From contig JACJZG010000010.1 of the NCBI GenBank assembly GCA_020635715.1, positions 62,001-126,000 on the forward strand: DNA of 64,000 nt. Direction: 5' to 3'. Shown here in pieces: positions 9,301 to 17,500 of this stretch; the stretch's first letter is position 1; every line of letters begins with the position of its first letter. A program made the translations under genes and the position numbers. The stretch comes from Flavobacteriales bacterium (GTDB lineage Bacteria > Bacteroidota > Bacteroidia > Flavobacteriales_F > PHOS-HE28). The notes under the pieces were generated by a model. The model was not told the DNA's origin. It saw nothing but the letters and a program-made list of their open reading frames with translations, and did not search any database.

Positions 9301-9968
9301 TGATTACCCACATCACCTATCCAATAACTCTGACTGCCGTCTGCGAAAATCGCATAAGTCAATCCACCGACCGGGTCCCCCGTACCACCCTTTATAAAGA
9401 CGTGCTCAACATTCCATTTCTCATCATCAGTATAACCGATCCCATCAACGTCATTGAGCACATAGATACTAAAGGCGTTGGTGGCGTCACTGGGGAAAAG
9501 ATAATGGAGAGATGTACGGTGGAAATAGATGTTCTCCAGAACAATACGGAGTCGACTGTCTTGGATGTAAGGTGAAACTCCGATCTCCAAGGGACTGAGG
9601 TCTGCGAGTTCTTCATTCACCCTTGTACGGACGTTCTGCAGAAAAGTGATATGCTCCGGCAAATTCTGAAACCCGTTCAGTCCATCATCATCCTGCATCA
9701 CATGGAAGGCTACCCGGCACACCTTGATCGGGGAATGAGCGGAAATTACAGGAGCGTAGTTAAGTGACACACTACATGATGGGCCCAGCGCTTGCGGCGG
9801 CGGCCCATCCGGGCCATCTAGCATGTCGCACCCGGTGCCTTGAGCAAAGGTGGTTAACGGTATGCTCAGGATGAGACAAAGGGCGACTGCCCAATTCGGC
9901 ACAACAAGACGAGCAGCGCTTCGAATCACACAATATACGGTGGTTACTTCATCAAGCAAGTGTTTCAT
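6309..9968 (-). CDS. Large secreted metzincin-type metalloprotease with beta-helix region and T9SS domain
   Basis: 1,219 aa from the ATG at 9968 (a TTG at 10037 would add 23 residues). A hydrophobic segment ending in TTFAQG is the likely signal peptide. The zinc-binding motif HELCHAWGLRH at about 252-262 fits HExxHxxGxxH, and a Met-turn-like SNNYMDV follows at ~289-295; with the later LSECQMGIMH this resembles M43/pappalysin-like peptidases. Residues ~360-760 look like a right-handed beta-helix (short repeated strands with asparagines, e.g. FSNNVVGIYAEGLPGFTANR). A helical region comes before the C-terminal T9SS domain (MVMPNPVTSW ... LVPAGVYSVEL). The combination suggests a surface or secreted protease; the substrate is unknown. 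It is the first gene of the cargo operon. Confidence 0.85.
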   Translation of the reverse strand: MKHLLDEVTTVYCVIRSAARLVVPNWAVALCLILSIPLTTFAQGTGCDMLDGPDGPPPQALGPSCSVSLNYAPVISAHSPIKVCRVAFHVMQDDDGLNGFQNLPEHITFLQNVRTRVNEELADLSPLEIGVSPYIQDSRLRIVLENIYFHRTSLHYLFPSDATNAFSIYVLNDVDGIGYTDDEKWNVEHVFIKGGTGDPVGGLTYAIFADGSQSYWIGDVGNHGWIRVGGWYDNYSLEGPGSYAWPAQNLVHELCHAWGLRHNYLGSCDTCTDNDAVVGGSCPPVATSNNYMDVYNSGWSNASAGLSECQMGIMHYYLDGNAPNKSIHRTVLRDHCTYHPEETITVDATDVVWQDSKKLKGDLIIDSGSTLTVKCRVHMPYGGKVVVMPGARLIVDEGHFTNLCNEQWSGIEVWGTSNQHQYPIDHPTYQGLVVLKNGATIEHAREAIRLWKPQDWNSMGGVVQVKGNHEEPGALFLNCRRSVEFMKYQNFQPGNPSLLRPNHSSFTYAEFKVDDDYRGGHDFEAHVTMWGVDGIVFRACNFENAQTTGPNSWQLGEGIFSIDANYSVGANCTVALPYGTPCPPQNLDRGSFIGLGHGIDARNSGSGRGFAAGSLDFSNNVVGIYAEGLPGFTANRNNFIIGDRDVELVGEADGSFQEPHHRGISTQKSHGFRIEENEFDRANNVLAQGVDGIVIENSGSNSTEVYKNTARNLNNGYIGEGNCIDWTQASSVGHQFLCNENDGNDQDFWIRKDDGETWDHSIRTQQGSKTAPAGNTFDQQGGERDYKNETDWVINYWHNGGIQEPLYVTPGWLVPTYTDHENGCPSRLDGKEVRLTSELTGVVQDEFNLAKAAYINTSYVFNSMLDGGSTDAVVAEVQASWPQDAWDLRDYLMSKSPYLSTTALMEMMKKNIMPQAMVLEVCLANPEATKKEGFIKWAEYDAPSPLPSYMIELIAGSWDERTFRMELEAQLGQHHADMATASDVLQASYRADEETIPLDAMLAQWNAMPNYGARYAEVEMHLRMEQFTQAKAILQGLADRYTMKEQRETERDRTVWYIDQLQGLANEGRSIMQLSPAEVSAWTAFATTSTDIPGTWVRNVLCFGYQICLPHGNGVSGGNKSLRPRKPTNTTAEDRTLMVMPNPVTSWATFRYDLGKEPLGALVRISDAQGKEVAVLGATARQGQLLWDTRLVPAGVYSVELFQASERIAIERLVVQPAQ

Positions 9969-10065
9969 TTCCAATCGGTTTGGGGTTCGATACGCATCAC
10001 TAATTTGACTTTCTGCTTCATCAACTGAATTGGCCAATGGCGAAGCAGGGTTGTCCTGTTCAAAT

Positions 10066-10073
10066 CGAATCTA
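10066..10073 (-). promoter_or_regulatory. Possible -7 element for the metzincin operon
   Basis: TAGATTCG on the minus strand fits the local -7 pattern TAnnTTCG and lies 97 nt before the ATG at 9968. No matching -33 TTG at the expected distance was seen. This is a weak call from motif similarity only. Confidence 0.25.
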
Positions 10074-10211
10074 AGGTGCTTATTCAATGTAGTCGGTTAG
10101 CAAATGAATAACAATAGCAAAGCCCATGCCCTCAAGCTCAGTTCGGCCTTTCGCCAACGACGTAGGACCCCGCTTCAGTTCGCATCTCCGCTCGGGGGTT
10201 GCACCTGACCC

Positions 10212-10241
10212 TTGTCGGTGCCATCCCCCCATCTACATTTG
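10212..10241 (+). promoter_or_regulatory. gdhA promoter (TTG, 19 nt, TACATTTG)
   Basis: A TTG at 10212-10214 and a perfect -7 TACATTTG at 10234-10241 are separated by 19 nt, matching the Bacteroidota sigma-ABfr promoter architecture. The predicted start of transcription leaves a leader of about 60 nt before the gdhA ATG. This is the best two-element promoter in the window. Confidence 0.65.
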
Positions 10242-10310
10242 TGCCTGCTTTCGGCCGATCCTTGAACCAACCGAGGCGGCTTAAACCAAAAGCACCCAAA
10301 ACACCCACGT

Positions 10311-11666
10311 ATGGCAAAGTCGAACAAGGCCGTTGATGCCTTCATGGCCGAAGTGAAGAAGCGCAACGGCAACGAGCCGGAATTCCTCCAGGCCGTGCAC
10401 GAAGTGGCCGAGATGGTGATCCCCTTCATCGAGGCGAACCCGAAGTACAAAGGCAAGATGCTCCTGGAGCGCATGGTGGAGCCCGAGCGCACGATCATGT
10501 TCCGGGTGCCATGGGTGGATGACAAGGGCCAGACCCAGGTGAACCGTGGTTTCCGTGTGGAGTACAACAGCGCCATCGGACCCTACAAGGGCGGGCTGCG
10601 TTTCCACCCGAGCGTGAACCTGAGCATCCTCAAGTTCCTCGGCTTCGAGCAGACCTTCAAGAACAGCCTCACCACCCTGCCCATGGGCGGCGGCAAAGGC
10701 GGTTCCGACTTCGACCCGAAGGGCAAGAGCGATGGCGAAGTGATGCGTTTCTGCCAGAGCTTCATGACGGAACTGTGGCGCCACGTGGGCCAGTTCACCG
10801 ACGTGCCCGCTGGCGACATCGGTGTGGGCGGCCGTGAGATCGGCTTCATGTTCGGCCAGGATAAGCGCCTGCGCAACGAGTTCACCGGCGTGTTCACCGG
10901 CAAGGGCCGCACCTGGGGCGGTTCCCTCATCCGACCGGAAGCAACGGGCTACGGCTGCGTGTACTTCGCCGCAGAGATGATGAAGGAGAACAAGCAGGAC
11001 TTCAAAGGCAAGATCGTGGCGGTGAGCGGAAGCGGCAACGTGGCCCAATACGCCATCGAGAAGGCCACCCAGCTCGGCGCCAAGGTGGTATCAGCCAGCG
11101 ATAGCGATGGCGCCATCTACGACCCCGCCGGCATCACCGGTGAGAAGCTCGCGTTCATCATGGAATTGAAGAACGTGAAGCGCGGCCGCATTGAGGAATA
11201 CGCCAAGAAGTTCAAGGGCAGCACCTACAAGAAAGGCGCCCGCGTGTGGGACCTTGTTGCCAAGTGCGATGTCGCGCTTCCTTGTGCCACGCAGAACGAA
11301 CTGGATGAGAAGAACGCCAAGGACCTGGTGAAGAAGGGCGTGAAGTACGTCGCCGAAGGTGCGAACATGCCGACCACCCCGGAAGGCATCACCGTGCTGC
11401 AGGGCGCCGGTGTGGCCTTCGCACCCGGCAAGGCAAGCAACGCGGGTGGCGTGGCAACGAGCGGCCTGGAGATGAGCCAGAACAGCTTGCGCATGAGCTG
11501 GAGCCGCGACGAAGTGGACCATCACCTGCACAAGATCATGAAGGACATCCACGCGGCCTGCGTGCGTCACGGCCGTGAGGGCAAGAAGATCAACTATGTG
11601 AAAGGGGCGAATATCGCCGGCTTCGTGAAGGTGGCCGATGCGATGCTCGACCAGGGCGTGGTGTGA
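10311..11666 (+). CDS. gdhA: NADP-type glutamate dehydrogenase
   Basis: 451 aa, the usual length of hexameric bacterial GDH. Recognisable stretches are RVEYNSAIGPYKGGLRFHP, LPMGGGKGGSDFDPKGKSD (catalytic lysine region), PAGDIGVGGREIGFMFGQ, TGKGRTWGGSLIRPEATGYG and the nucleotide-binding VAVSGSGNVAQYA. It catalyses reductive amination of 2-oxoglutarate with ammonia to glutamate in the cytosol. It is a single-gene unit with its own promoter and a strong terminator. Codon use is strongly biased to C/G-ending codons, suggesting high expression. Confidence 0.98.
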   Translation: MAKSNKAVDAFMAEVKKRNGNEPEFLQAVHEVAEMVIPFIEANPKYKGKMLLERMVEPERTIMFRVPWVDDKGQTQVNRGFRVEYNSAIGPYKGGLRFHPSVNLSILKFLGFEQTFKNSLTTLPMGGGKGGSDFDPKGKSDGEVMRFCQSFMTELWRHVGQFTDVPAGDIGVGGREIGFMFGQDKRLRNEFTGVFTGKGRTWGGSLIRPEATGYGCVYFAAEMMKENKQDFKGKIVAVSGSGNVAQYAIEKATQLGAKVVSASDSDGAIYDPAGITGEKLAFIMELKNVKRGRIEEYAKKFKGSTYKKGARVWDLVAKCDVALPCATQNELDEKNAKDLVKKGVKYVAEGANMPTTPEGITVLQGAGVAFAPGKASNAGGVATSGLEMSQNSLRMSWSRDEVDHHLHKIMKDIHAACVRHGREGKKINYVKGANIAGFVKVADAMLDQGVV

Positions 11667-11685
11667 TCGGAACGACCATTCATTG

Positions 11686-11720
11686 CGAAAGCCCCCGGGG
11701 ATCCGGGGGCTTTCGTCTTT
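11686..11720. terminator. Bidirectional terminator between gdhA and the Omp28-like gene
   Basis: 13-bp perfect stem CGAAAGCCCCCGG (11686-11698) / 11703-11715 with a 4-nt loop, followed by TCTTTCTT. It lies between convergent genes (gdhA ends at 11666, the minus-strand gene ends at 11742) and can serve both. Confidence 0.8.
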
Positions 11721-11741
11721 CTTGAAGCTGCTTTCGAGCGA

Positions 11742-12782
11742 TCAGTGTCGCACCACCATCAGCCGACGGTCAGCCCCAGCAAGGCCATAAGCATACACGC
11801 CTTCCGCAAGGCCTGCGACAGGAATGGTCAATAACGTGCTGCCTGCTGGGACGGAGAAGGACCGTACCGTGCGTCCTTGAACATCGGTCACGGTCAACAT
11901 GCCACCATTGTGACCTGCAGCCATGGGAATGAACACCTGCTCCGCTGCAGGCACCGGATAGGCATTCCCCAGGATGCCGCCTGCCGACGACTCGTTGATC
12001 GCGGTGGAGCCATCCAACGCCGCAACGCGCTTCACCTGATAGACCGGCCCTTGGTCCGCCTGAACGAAGGCGACCACATGCAATTCCTCTACGTTCCATG
12101 TTGAAGGCACGGTGTAGGTATAGCTCCGTTGAACGAATTCCCCAGCGGTCGGCATCGTGATGTCCTCCCCTTCAACGGAAGTGACGTAGCCACGCAACGC
12201 ATGGCGATGGTCATAGGCCGCATGCGCCCCGTTCACGTAATCCTGCTGGTAGCCGATCACATGGTCTTCGGTTAGCAGGACGTACAGTTGATCGGTCGAC
12301 GTGAGGCTCGTCCCCGTGTAATAGGCTTCCACCATGATGCTCAGTTGTTGGGAGCCGGCGTCGTATGTACTGGCAAGGCCAACGTTCACTGGAGAGGAAG
12401 TGGAAAGAACGACAGGGACCGAAGAGGGCCAGGAATTGGCGGATGACAACTGGGAGCGGTTCACCAAGCCTTGCGGTTGGAAGGTGACGCCCCAGGATGA
12501 CCAGAGCGCGGCACCATCATCCGTCCGGAAGTCCGGCTGGGCACCTTGTGGCACGGAAAGTGAACCCCCATGTACTTCGACGAGCACGAGGTCATCCGGG
12601 TGATCAGCAGCCAGTCCGTTCGCAACCGTGTGAGCGGCCGGGCAGTTTCCACAGTTGATCGCGGTGAACACCTCCAGCAACGCCGAGCGCTGCTGCGGAT
12701 CGGTGGAGACCAGGGTCTGGGTGTATGCGGCACCGGGGATCAACAGGGCGATCGTGCAGAGGAATTGAAGGGCGTTCATCAT
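11742..12782 (-). CDS. Omp28-like T9SS cargo protein with thioredoxin-like motif
   Basis: 346 aa with a signal peptide (GAAYTQT). LLEVFTAINCGNCPAAH carries a CxxC in the context typical of Omp28-related proteins of Bacteroidota, and VLVEVHGG, QPQGLVNR continue the thioredoxin-like fold. The C-terminal ~80 residues (LGNAYPVPAAEQVFIP ... GLAEGVYAYGLAG) are a T9SS sorting domain. The role is unknown; a surface disulfide or binding function is an inference. It follows the bacilliredoxin gene on the same strand but is separated from it by a terminator. Start at 12782 or the adjacent ATG at 12779. Confidence 0.85.
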   Translation of the reverse strand: MMNALQFLCTIALLIPGAAYTQTLVSTDPQQRSALLEVFTAINCGNCPAAHTVANGLAADHPDDLVLVEVHGGSLSVPQGAQPDFRTDDGAALWSSWGVTFQPQGLVNRSQLSSANSWPSSVPVVLSTSSPVNVGLASTYDAGSQQLSIMVEAYYTGTSLTSTDQLYVLLTEDHVIGYQQDYVNGAHAAYDHRHALRGYVTSVEGEDITMPTAGEFVQRSYTYTVPSTWNVEELHVVAFVQADQGPVYQVKRVAALDGSTAINESSAGGILGNAYPVPAAEQVFIPMAAGHNGGMLTVTDVQGRTVRSFSVPAGSTLLTIPVAGLAEGVYAYGLAGADRRLMVVRH

Positions 12783-12810
12783 GGTCAGCTTTCAAATTGG
12801 ATCGGAAACG

Positions 12811-12841
12811 AAAGGCCCCGGTTATTCGCCGGGGCCTTCTC
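12811..12841 (-). terminator. Rho-independent terminator after the bacilliredoxin gene
   Basis: Perfect 10-bp stem AAGGCCCCGG (12812-12821) / 12829-12838 with a 7-nt loop; the minus-strand 3' side runs into TTTCG. It lies 19 nt past the bacilliredoxin stop. Confidence 0.65.
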
Positions 12842-12859
12842 ATTCGGAGCGGTCCCCGG

Positions 12860-13270
12860 TCAGCAGAACTCCTCGTAGGCCATCTTCAGGTTATCGGCGA
12901 TCATCTCCGCACTGCGGCCTTCGATATGATGGCGCTCGAGGAAGTGTACCAATTTACCATCCTTGAAAAGCGCCATGGCGGGGCTGCTGGGGGGGTACGG
13001 GAGGAAGTGCTTCCGTGCCTGGTTCGTGGCATCGGTGTCCACACCAGCGAAGACGGTGACCAGATGATCCGGCCGTTTGCTACCGGAAAGGCTCTGCTTC
13101 GCACCTGGGCGGGCCGCCCCTGCTGCGCAACCGCATACGCTGTTCACTACGCACAGGACGGTGCCCGGCTGCATCAGGGCCTTGTCCACCTGATCGGGGG
13201 TCTGCAATTGTTCGAAGCCTACGGAGACCAGGTCGGTCTTCATGGGCGCTACGAGCTCTGGAGGATACAT
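12860..13270 (-). CDS. Bacilliredoxin (BrxA/BrxB, YphP/YqiW family)
   Basis: 136 aa, matching the ~140-residue family length. The N-terminus MYPPELVAPMK, the active site NSVCGCAAGAARPG (CGC motif) and the C-terminal HFLERHHIEGRSAEMI are diagnostic. These cytoplasmic thioredoxin-fold proteins remove low-molecular-weight thiols from oxidised protein cysteines; in Bacteroidota the thiol partner (bacillithiol) is known in some lineages. A -7 element TATCTTTG (13322-13315) gives it its own promoter, and a terminator follows it. No bacillithiol synthesis gene is in this window. Confidence 0.93.
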   Translation of the reverse strand: MYPPELVAPMKTDLVSVGFEQLQTPDQVDKALMQPGTVLCVVNSVCGCAAGAARPGAKQSLSGSKRPDHLVTVFAGVDTDATNQARKHFLPYPPSSPAMALFKDGKLVHFLERHHIEGRSAEMIADNLKMAYEEFC

Positions 13271-13314
13271 GGTTCAATGTGCCAACGTCATTGGGTTGTG
13301 TCCGTTGGTTGGTA

Positions 13315-13322
13315 CAAAGATA
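13315..13322 (-). promoter_or_regulatory. -7 promoter element for the bacilliredoxin gene
   Basis: TATCTTTG on the minus strand is an exact TAnnTTTG match, 44 nt before the ATG at 13270. Confidence 0.5.
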
Positions 13323-13358
13323 CTTCCCATGGAGAGGAACGAACCGGATCCCAGTCGG

Positions 13359-14297
13359 TCAACGTGTGATCACGAAGGACTTGGCGAACTTCAGGCCATT
13401 CCGGTGCACAGCACACGCATAGGATCCAGCTTCGAGCGAAGCAACGTCCACAGAAGACCTATCACCCCGGAAATTTTCCACGAGAACTCTTCGGCCATCC
13501 GAAGCGAATATCTGAAGCCCAGCCATACCGGCCATTTCTTCCGAAAAACTTACGGTTAGGGTCGTCGCAGCGGGATCCAAGGTCAAACTGATGGTAGGCT
13601 TGGGTGTTTCCTCCAAACCACCCGAACAGCCAATGGCGGTGGCCATCAGATCGTCGATCATCCAACCATCATACCCTCCTTCGGTATCACCGCTGTAAAA
13701 GGCGAACCTCAAACGTGTTATGTAGGAAGCTCCACCACCAACCCTTTCCTCATCCGGCCGGAACACCCCGACGCAATAGGCTTCCAGATGGACCGGGACC
13801 CATCCAGTATCGGTGCCAAAGAAGCGGCCTTCATCATCCGTAGAGCCTGTGTATGCCACGACATGGAGGTTATCGTATTCCGTGAAAAGCCACCCCGATG
13901 TCACCGGTTCCCATTGCTGCGAAGTAGGATCGTATGTTTCCAAGCGGCCATAACTACCGGGCCCTTCCGTATGTACCCGACTGCGGAAGTCCAGGCCAAG
14001 ACCAGGTTCCTCCAAGGCAATGTTGAATTCCGCGAAACTGGCTGAATTAGGGGGATAGGGAAGAACCGTATCGGTAACCAACACATTTGGCGTACTCCAC
14101 GCGCTCAGGAATACCGATTTGTCAGGTGGACCGATCTGCCATATCGACTGCGGTTGGATCGGTTCAACTACAAGCGTAGCACTTGGATCGTCGAAATGCG
14201 CCAGAAGCGTATCTCCGAACAATTGCCCCGACGCACAAACCGGGGTAAATGCAGAAACAAGTAGGACCCTGCGTATTGTCATGGGCGTAGCGTTCAT
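13359..14297 (-). CDS. T9SS-sorted secreted protein of unknown function
   Basis: 312 aa. A signal peptide (TPVCASGQ) precedes a jelly-roll-like body with an FDDPSATLVVEP start and GGYDGWMIDDLMATAIGC near 215-235, which resembles MAM/choice-of-anchor adhesive domains. The end is a T9SS-type domain (GLQIFASDGRRVLVE ... LEAGSYACAVHRNG). No catalytic site seen. An in-frame ATG at 14282 is an alternative start. It sits 30 nt downstream of tadA on the same strand; codon use is less GC-biased than in tadA-recJ, as for other cargo genes here. Confidence 0.8.
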   Translation of the reverse strand: MNATPMTIRRVLLVSAFTPVCASGQLFGDTLLAHFDDPSATLVVEPIQPQSIWQIGPPDKSVFLSAWSTPNVLVTDTVLPYPPNSASFAEFNIALEEPGLGLDFRSRVHTEGPGSYGRLETYDPTSQQWEPVTSGWLFTEYDNLHVVAYTGSTDDEGRFFGTDTGWVPVHLEAYCVGVFRPDEERVGGGASYITRLRFAFYSGDTEGGYDGWMIDDLMATAIGCSGGLEETPKPTISLTLDPAATTLTVSFSEEMAGMAGLQIFASDGRRVLVENFRGDRSSVDVASLEAGSYACAVHRNGLKFAKSFVITR

Positions 14298-14327
14298 TTT
14301 AGACGGGGATGTAATCCGAAGTGCTGC

Positions 14328-14777
14328 CTAAAGGGCCCGCTTCCGCTTGAAGAACGCCTTCAGAAGGTCCGCACACTCCGCTTCGAGCACCCCGCCGGTC
14401 ACCTGGGTCTTCGGGTGCAGCACGGCACCACCGAAGCGGCGGTATCCGGCCTTCTCATCGAAGGCGCCGAAGACCACCCTGCCAAGCTGGGCCCACTGCA
14501 TGGCCCCGGCGCACATCACACAGGGTTCCAAGGTCACGAAGAGGGTGCAGTCCCTTAGGTACTTGCCGCCGACATGTTCCGCCGCCGCCGTGATGCTCTG
14601 CATCTCCGCATGTGCGGTAACGTCGTTCAGCCGCTCGGTGAGGTTGTGGCCACGGGCGATGATCCGGTCCTGCCATACGATCACAACGCCCACGGGTACC
14701 TCGTCCGCTTTGAATGCCAGTTCCGCCTCCTTCAAGGCCTGGCGCATGTAATGCTCGTCCGAGTTCTGTACGATCAT
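14328..14777 (-). CDS. tadA: tRNA adenosine(34) deaminase
   Basis: 149 aa. Zinc and catalytic motifs of the cytidine-deaminase fold are visible: HAEMQ (proton-shuttle Glu) at about 57-61 and LEPCVMCAGAMQ (PCxxC) at about 87-98, plus YRRFGGAV. It converts A34 to inosine in tRNA-Arg(ACG), which is essential for decoding. Its start overlaps the recJ stop as ATGA (14777-14774), so the two genes are coupled. It differs from the second deaminase in this window (52,683), which has a GuaD-like C-terminus. Confidence 0.93.
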   Translation of the reverse strand: MIVQNSDEHYMRQALKEAELAFKADEVPVGVVIVWQDRIIARGHNLTERLNDVTAHAEMQSITAAAEHVGGKYLRDCTLFVTLEPCVMCAGAMQWAQLGRVVFGAFDEKAGYRRFGGAVLHPKTQVTGGVLEAECADLLKAFFKRKRAL

Positions 14778-16540
14778 GCCGTTGCCTCCGCGCGAAGTCC
14801 GGGTTCGTTCACGAACACATCCTGAACCTCGGGCTTAAGGTCCTTGATGTTCAACTGCAGGCTGCGCCGACCGTTCCATTCATTCTCCTCCAGGGTGTAG
14901 ATCACGCTGAACGGTGCTCCGCTCTTCAACAGGTCCAGGTGGGGGCCATGACGGAACGCGATGGCATCAAAGCTCGGCCCCCGCCCTCCGGCCATGCGCA
15001 GGCAGCACTTCAAGTGGTCCTCGCCGACGATACGTGCCTGGCCGGTGTCCACCACACCACGGGTCATCAACACGGGCTTCATGTTCCCCGGCCCGAAGGG
15101 TTCCATGTGGTGAAGGATGCGTGCCAGCGCCGGGTCGATCTCCTGGAAGCTCACCTCCGCATCCACTTCCTCCTCCGGCATGCGCAAGGCGGGATCGAGC
15201 GTGGCCCGTACGATCTCATCAAAGCGCGCACGGAAGGCATCCACGTTGGCCAGCGGCATTGTGAGACCTGCTGCATACATGTGCCCACCGAACTGATCGA
15301 GCAGGTCGCTGCAGGCATTGATCGCCTCGTACACGTCGAAACCCTTCACACTGCGCGCACTGCCCACCGCCTTGCCCTGGCTTTCGGTGAGCACCACCGT
15401 TGGCCGGTAGTACTGTTCGATCAATCGGGACGCCACGATCCCGATCACACCCTTGTGCCAGCCCGCATCGAACACCACCGTGCTCCATGCCTCACGCAGC
15501 CCCTCATCCGTGGCGAAGCGTTCCAGGGCCGACTCCGTGATGCTCTTGTCCAGTTCCTGTCTTGCGGTGTTATTGCCATCCACGCGCAGCCCGATCTGAT
15601 CGGCCTGCTCCTGGTCCCTGGCCAGCAGCAGTTCCACCGCCAGCCGGCCATGTTCGATACGACCCGCCGCGTTGATCCGCGGCCCGATGGTGAAGACCAG
15701 TTCGGACACGCCCAGTCGACGCTTCACGTTCGCCATCTGCATCATCGCCTTGATGCCGGGTCGCGGGTCGTGGTTCACCTGTTTCAAGCCGAAGTGGGTG
15801 AGCACCCTGTTCTCCCCGGTCACCGGCACGATGTCGCATGCGGTGCTCACGGCCACCAGGTCCAGAAGGGTCTCGATCTCGCTCTGTGGGATCTCATTCC
15901 GCTGCGCCAGGCCCTGCACCAGCTTGAACCCGATACCACAGCCGCTCAGTTCCTTGTACGGATAGGGACAGTCCGCCCGCTTGGGATCGAGCACGGCCAC
16001 CGCCTTCGGCAGTTCATCACCCGGCCTGTGGTGATCGCATATGATCATGTCCACACCCCGTTCGGAGGCATAGGCCACCTTGTCCACCGCCTTGATGCCG
16101 CAATCCAGCGCGATGATCAATCCCGCACCTTCGCTCACCGCCTTGTCGATGCCTTGAAAGGAGATGCCATAACCTTCGGTGTACCGGTCCGGGATGTAGA
16201 ACGAGAGGTTCCCGGTGAAGCGCGACAGGAAGGAATAGACAAGTGCCACTGCGGTGGTGCCATCCACATCATAATCACCGTAGACCATGATGCGTTCGTT
16301 GTCACCCAGTGCCCGCTCAATGCGTTCCACCGCCACCTGCATGTCCGCCATGAGGAAGGGGTCGTGGAGCTGTTCCAGCGTGGGCCGGAAGTAGACCGAC
16401 GCGGAGGATGGATCCTCCAGGCCACGTTGTGCCAGGAGGGCGGCAGCCACGGGCGTACACCGCTCATTCACCAGGCGGGATATGATCTCGGGGTCGGCCG
16501 ACGGCTTCAGGCGCCAGCGTTTTTGTCGGTGGGTACGCAT
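14774..16540 (-). CDS. recJ: Single-stranded-DNA-specific exonuclease RecJ
   Basis: 588 aa from the ATG at 16540. The DHH domain carries MVYGDYDVDGTTAVALVY (motif I), ALDCGI, and CDHHRPGDELPKAVAVLDPK (motif III). The DHHA1 part has FGGHMYAAGLTM, followed by an OB-like C-terminal domain. RecJ degrades 5'-ended single strands in recombination and mismatch repair. The frame stays open for 81 further codons upstream, but those run antisense through the PPK2 gene and are not credible. A -7-like element TACCTTCA (16552-16545) ends 4 nt before the ATG, which supports this start and suggests a leaderless mRNA. tadA follows by ATGA overlap. Confidence 0.95.
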   Translation of the reverse strand: MRTHRQKRWRLKPSADPEIISRLVNERCTPVAAALLAQRGLEDPSSASVYFRPTLEQLHDPFLMADMQVAVERIERALGDNERIMVYGDYDVDGTTAVALVYSFLSRFTGNLSFYIPDRYTEGYGISFQGIDKAVSEGAGLIIALDCGIKAVDKVAYASERGVDMIICDHHRPGDELPKAVAVLDPKRADCPYPYKELSGCGIGFKLVQGLAQRNEIPQSEIETLLDLVAVSTACDIVPVTGENRVLTHFGLKQVNHDPRPGIKAMMQMANVKRRLGVSELVFTIGPRINAAGRIEHGRLAVELLLARDQEQADQIGLRVDGNNTARQELDKSITESALERFATDEGLREAWSTVVFDAGWHKGVIGIVASRLIEQYYRPTVVLTESQGKAVGSARSVKGFDVYEAINACSDLLDQFGGHMYAAGLTMPLANVDAFRARFDEIVRATLDPALRMPEEEVDAEVSFQEIDPALARILHHMEPFGPGNMKPVLMTRGVVDTGQARIVGEDHLKCCLRMAGGRGPSFDAIAFRHGPHLDLLKSGAPFSVIYTLEENEWNGRRSLQLNIKDLKPEVQDVFVNEPGLRAEATA

Positions 16541-16565
16541 GGTGTGAAGGTACGCTGGCACCGGA

Positions 16566-17447
16566 TCACTCCTTGTGCAATCGCGCGCGCGCTTCAGCGA
16601 TCGCCTCCTTACCGCGCGCGTCGAGCTCGGGCGTCCGCAGGTGAAGGGCCTCGAGCTGCTCCCGCACCAACCGCCCCACGATGGCGCGCGTTTCCCATTG
16701 GTCGTCCGCCGGTACGATGAACCAGGGGGCGTGCGGTGCGGCGGTCGCGCCGATGGCCTGGGCGTAAGCCTTCTGGTAATCATCCCAGAAGCCTCGCTCG
16801 GTCACGTCCCCGGGACTGAATTTCCAGTTCTTCTTCGGGTCCTCGATCCGTTCGAGGAATCGCTCCTTCTGCGCGGCCTTGTCCATGTGCAGGAAGAACT
16901 TCATGATGGTGACCCCCTGGGCGGCCAGATGGGCTTCGAAGGCCCGGATGGACGCATATCGATCGTTCCAGAAGTTCTCCGGAAGGGCTCCGGGATCCAC
17001 GCCGGGTATCCGCTGCGCGGCAAGGAAGGACGGATGCACCTTCACCACCAGCACCTCCTCATAATGGCTGCGGTTATGCACCCCGATCATGCCCCGCGCC
17101 GGTACCGCCTTCGCGTGGCGCCATAGGAAGTCATGCGCGAGCTCCGCAGCGCTCGGAGCCTTGAACGAGGTGACCTGGCAGCCCTGCGGGTTCACTCCGC
17201 TCAGGACGTGCCGGATGCAGCTGTCCTTGCCTGCCGCATCCATCGCCTGGAAGATCAGCAACAGGGCGTTGGAGGACCGGGCGTACAGCAGCTCCTGGAG
17301 GTCGGAGATACGCGCGCTATCCTCCGCCACGGCCTCCTTCAAGACCTTTTTGGCATGCATGTCAGGCAGGTCCGTCGGGAAGTCCTTCAGGTCGATGTCT
17401 GAAGGACCATCCACACGGCAAGCATCTAGGTTGATCCGCTCGTACAT
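16566..17447 (-). CDS. ppk2: Polyphosphate kinase 2 (PPK2 family)
   Basis: 293 aa, the normal single-domain PPK2 length. The Walker A-like FQAMDAAGKDSCIRHVLSGV and NPQGCQVTSFKAPS come first. VHNRSHYEEVLVVKVHP and the lid-region RFLERIEDPKKNWKFSPGD follow. PPK2 enzymes transfer phosphate between polyphosphate and nucleotides (usually ADP/GDP or AMP phosphorylation). Subclass (NDP or NMP preference) cannot be fixed by eye. It lies 26 nt upstream of recJ on the same strand and is divergent from the HtrA-like gene, with 53 nt between them. A TAAACTTG in this gap may be its -7 element. Confidence 0.93.
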   Translation of the reverse strand: MYERINLDACRVDGPSDIDLKDFPTDLPDMHAKKVLKEAVAEDSARISDLQELLYARSSNALLLIFQAMDAAGKDSCIRHVLSGVNPQGCQVTSFKAPSAAELAHDFLWRHAKAVPARGMIGVHNRSHYEEVLVVKVHPSFLAAQRIPGVDPGALPENFWNDRYASIRAFEAHLAAQGVTIMKFFLHMDKAAQKERFLERIEDPKKNWKFSPGDVTERGFWDDYQKAYAQAIGATAAPHAPWFIVPADDQWETRAIVGRLVREQLEALHLRTPELDARGKEAIAEARARLHKE

Positions 17448-17500
17448 GGAAATTCGTTGGGGAACAAGTTTATGTCGCAGTCGTTCACCATTTTGGCGAC

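Noticed and set aside
14714..16720. 668-codon plus-strand ORF opposite recJ
   Set aside because: Antisense to RecJ, which carries all DHH motifs; composition is shadow-like.
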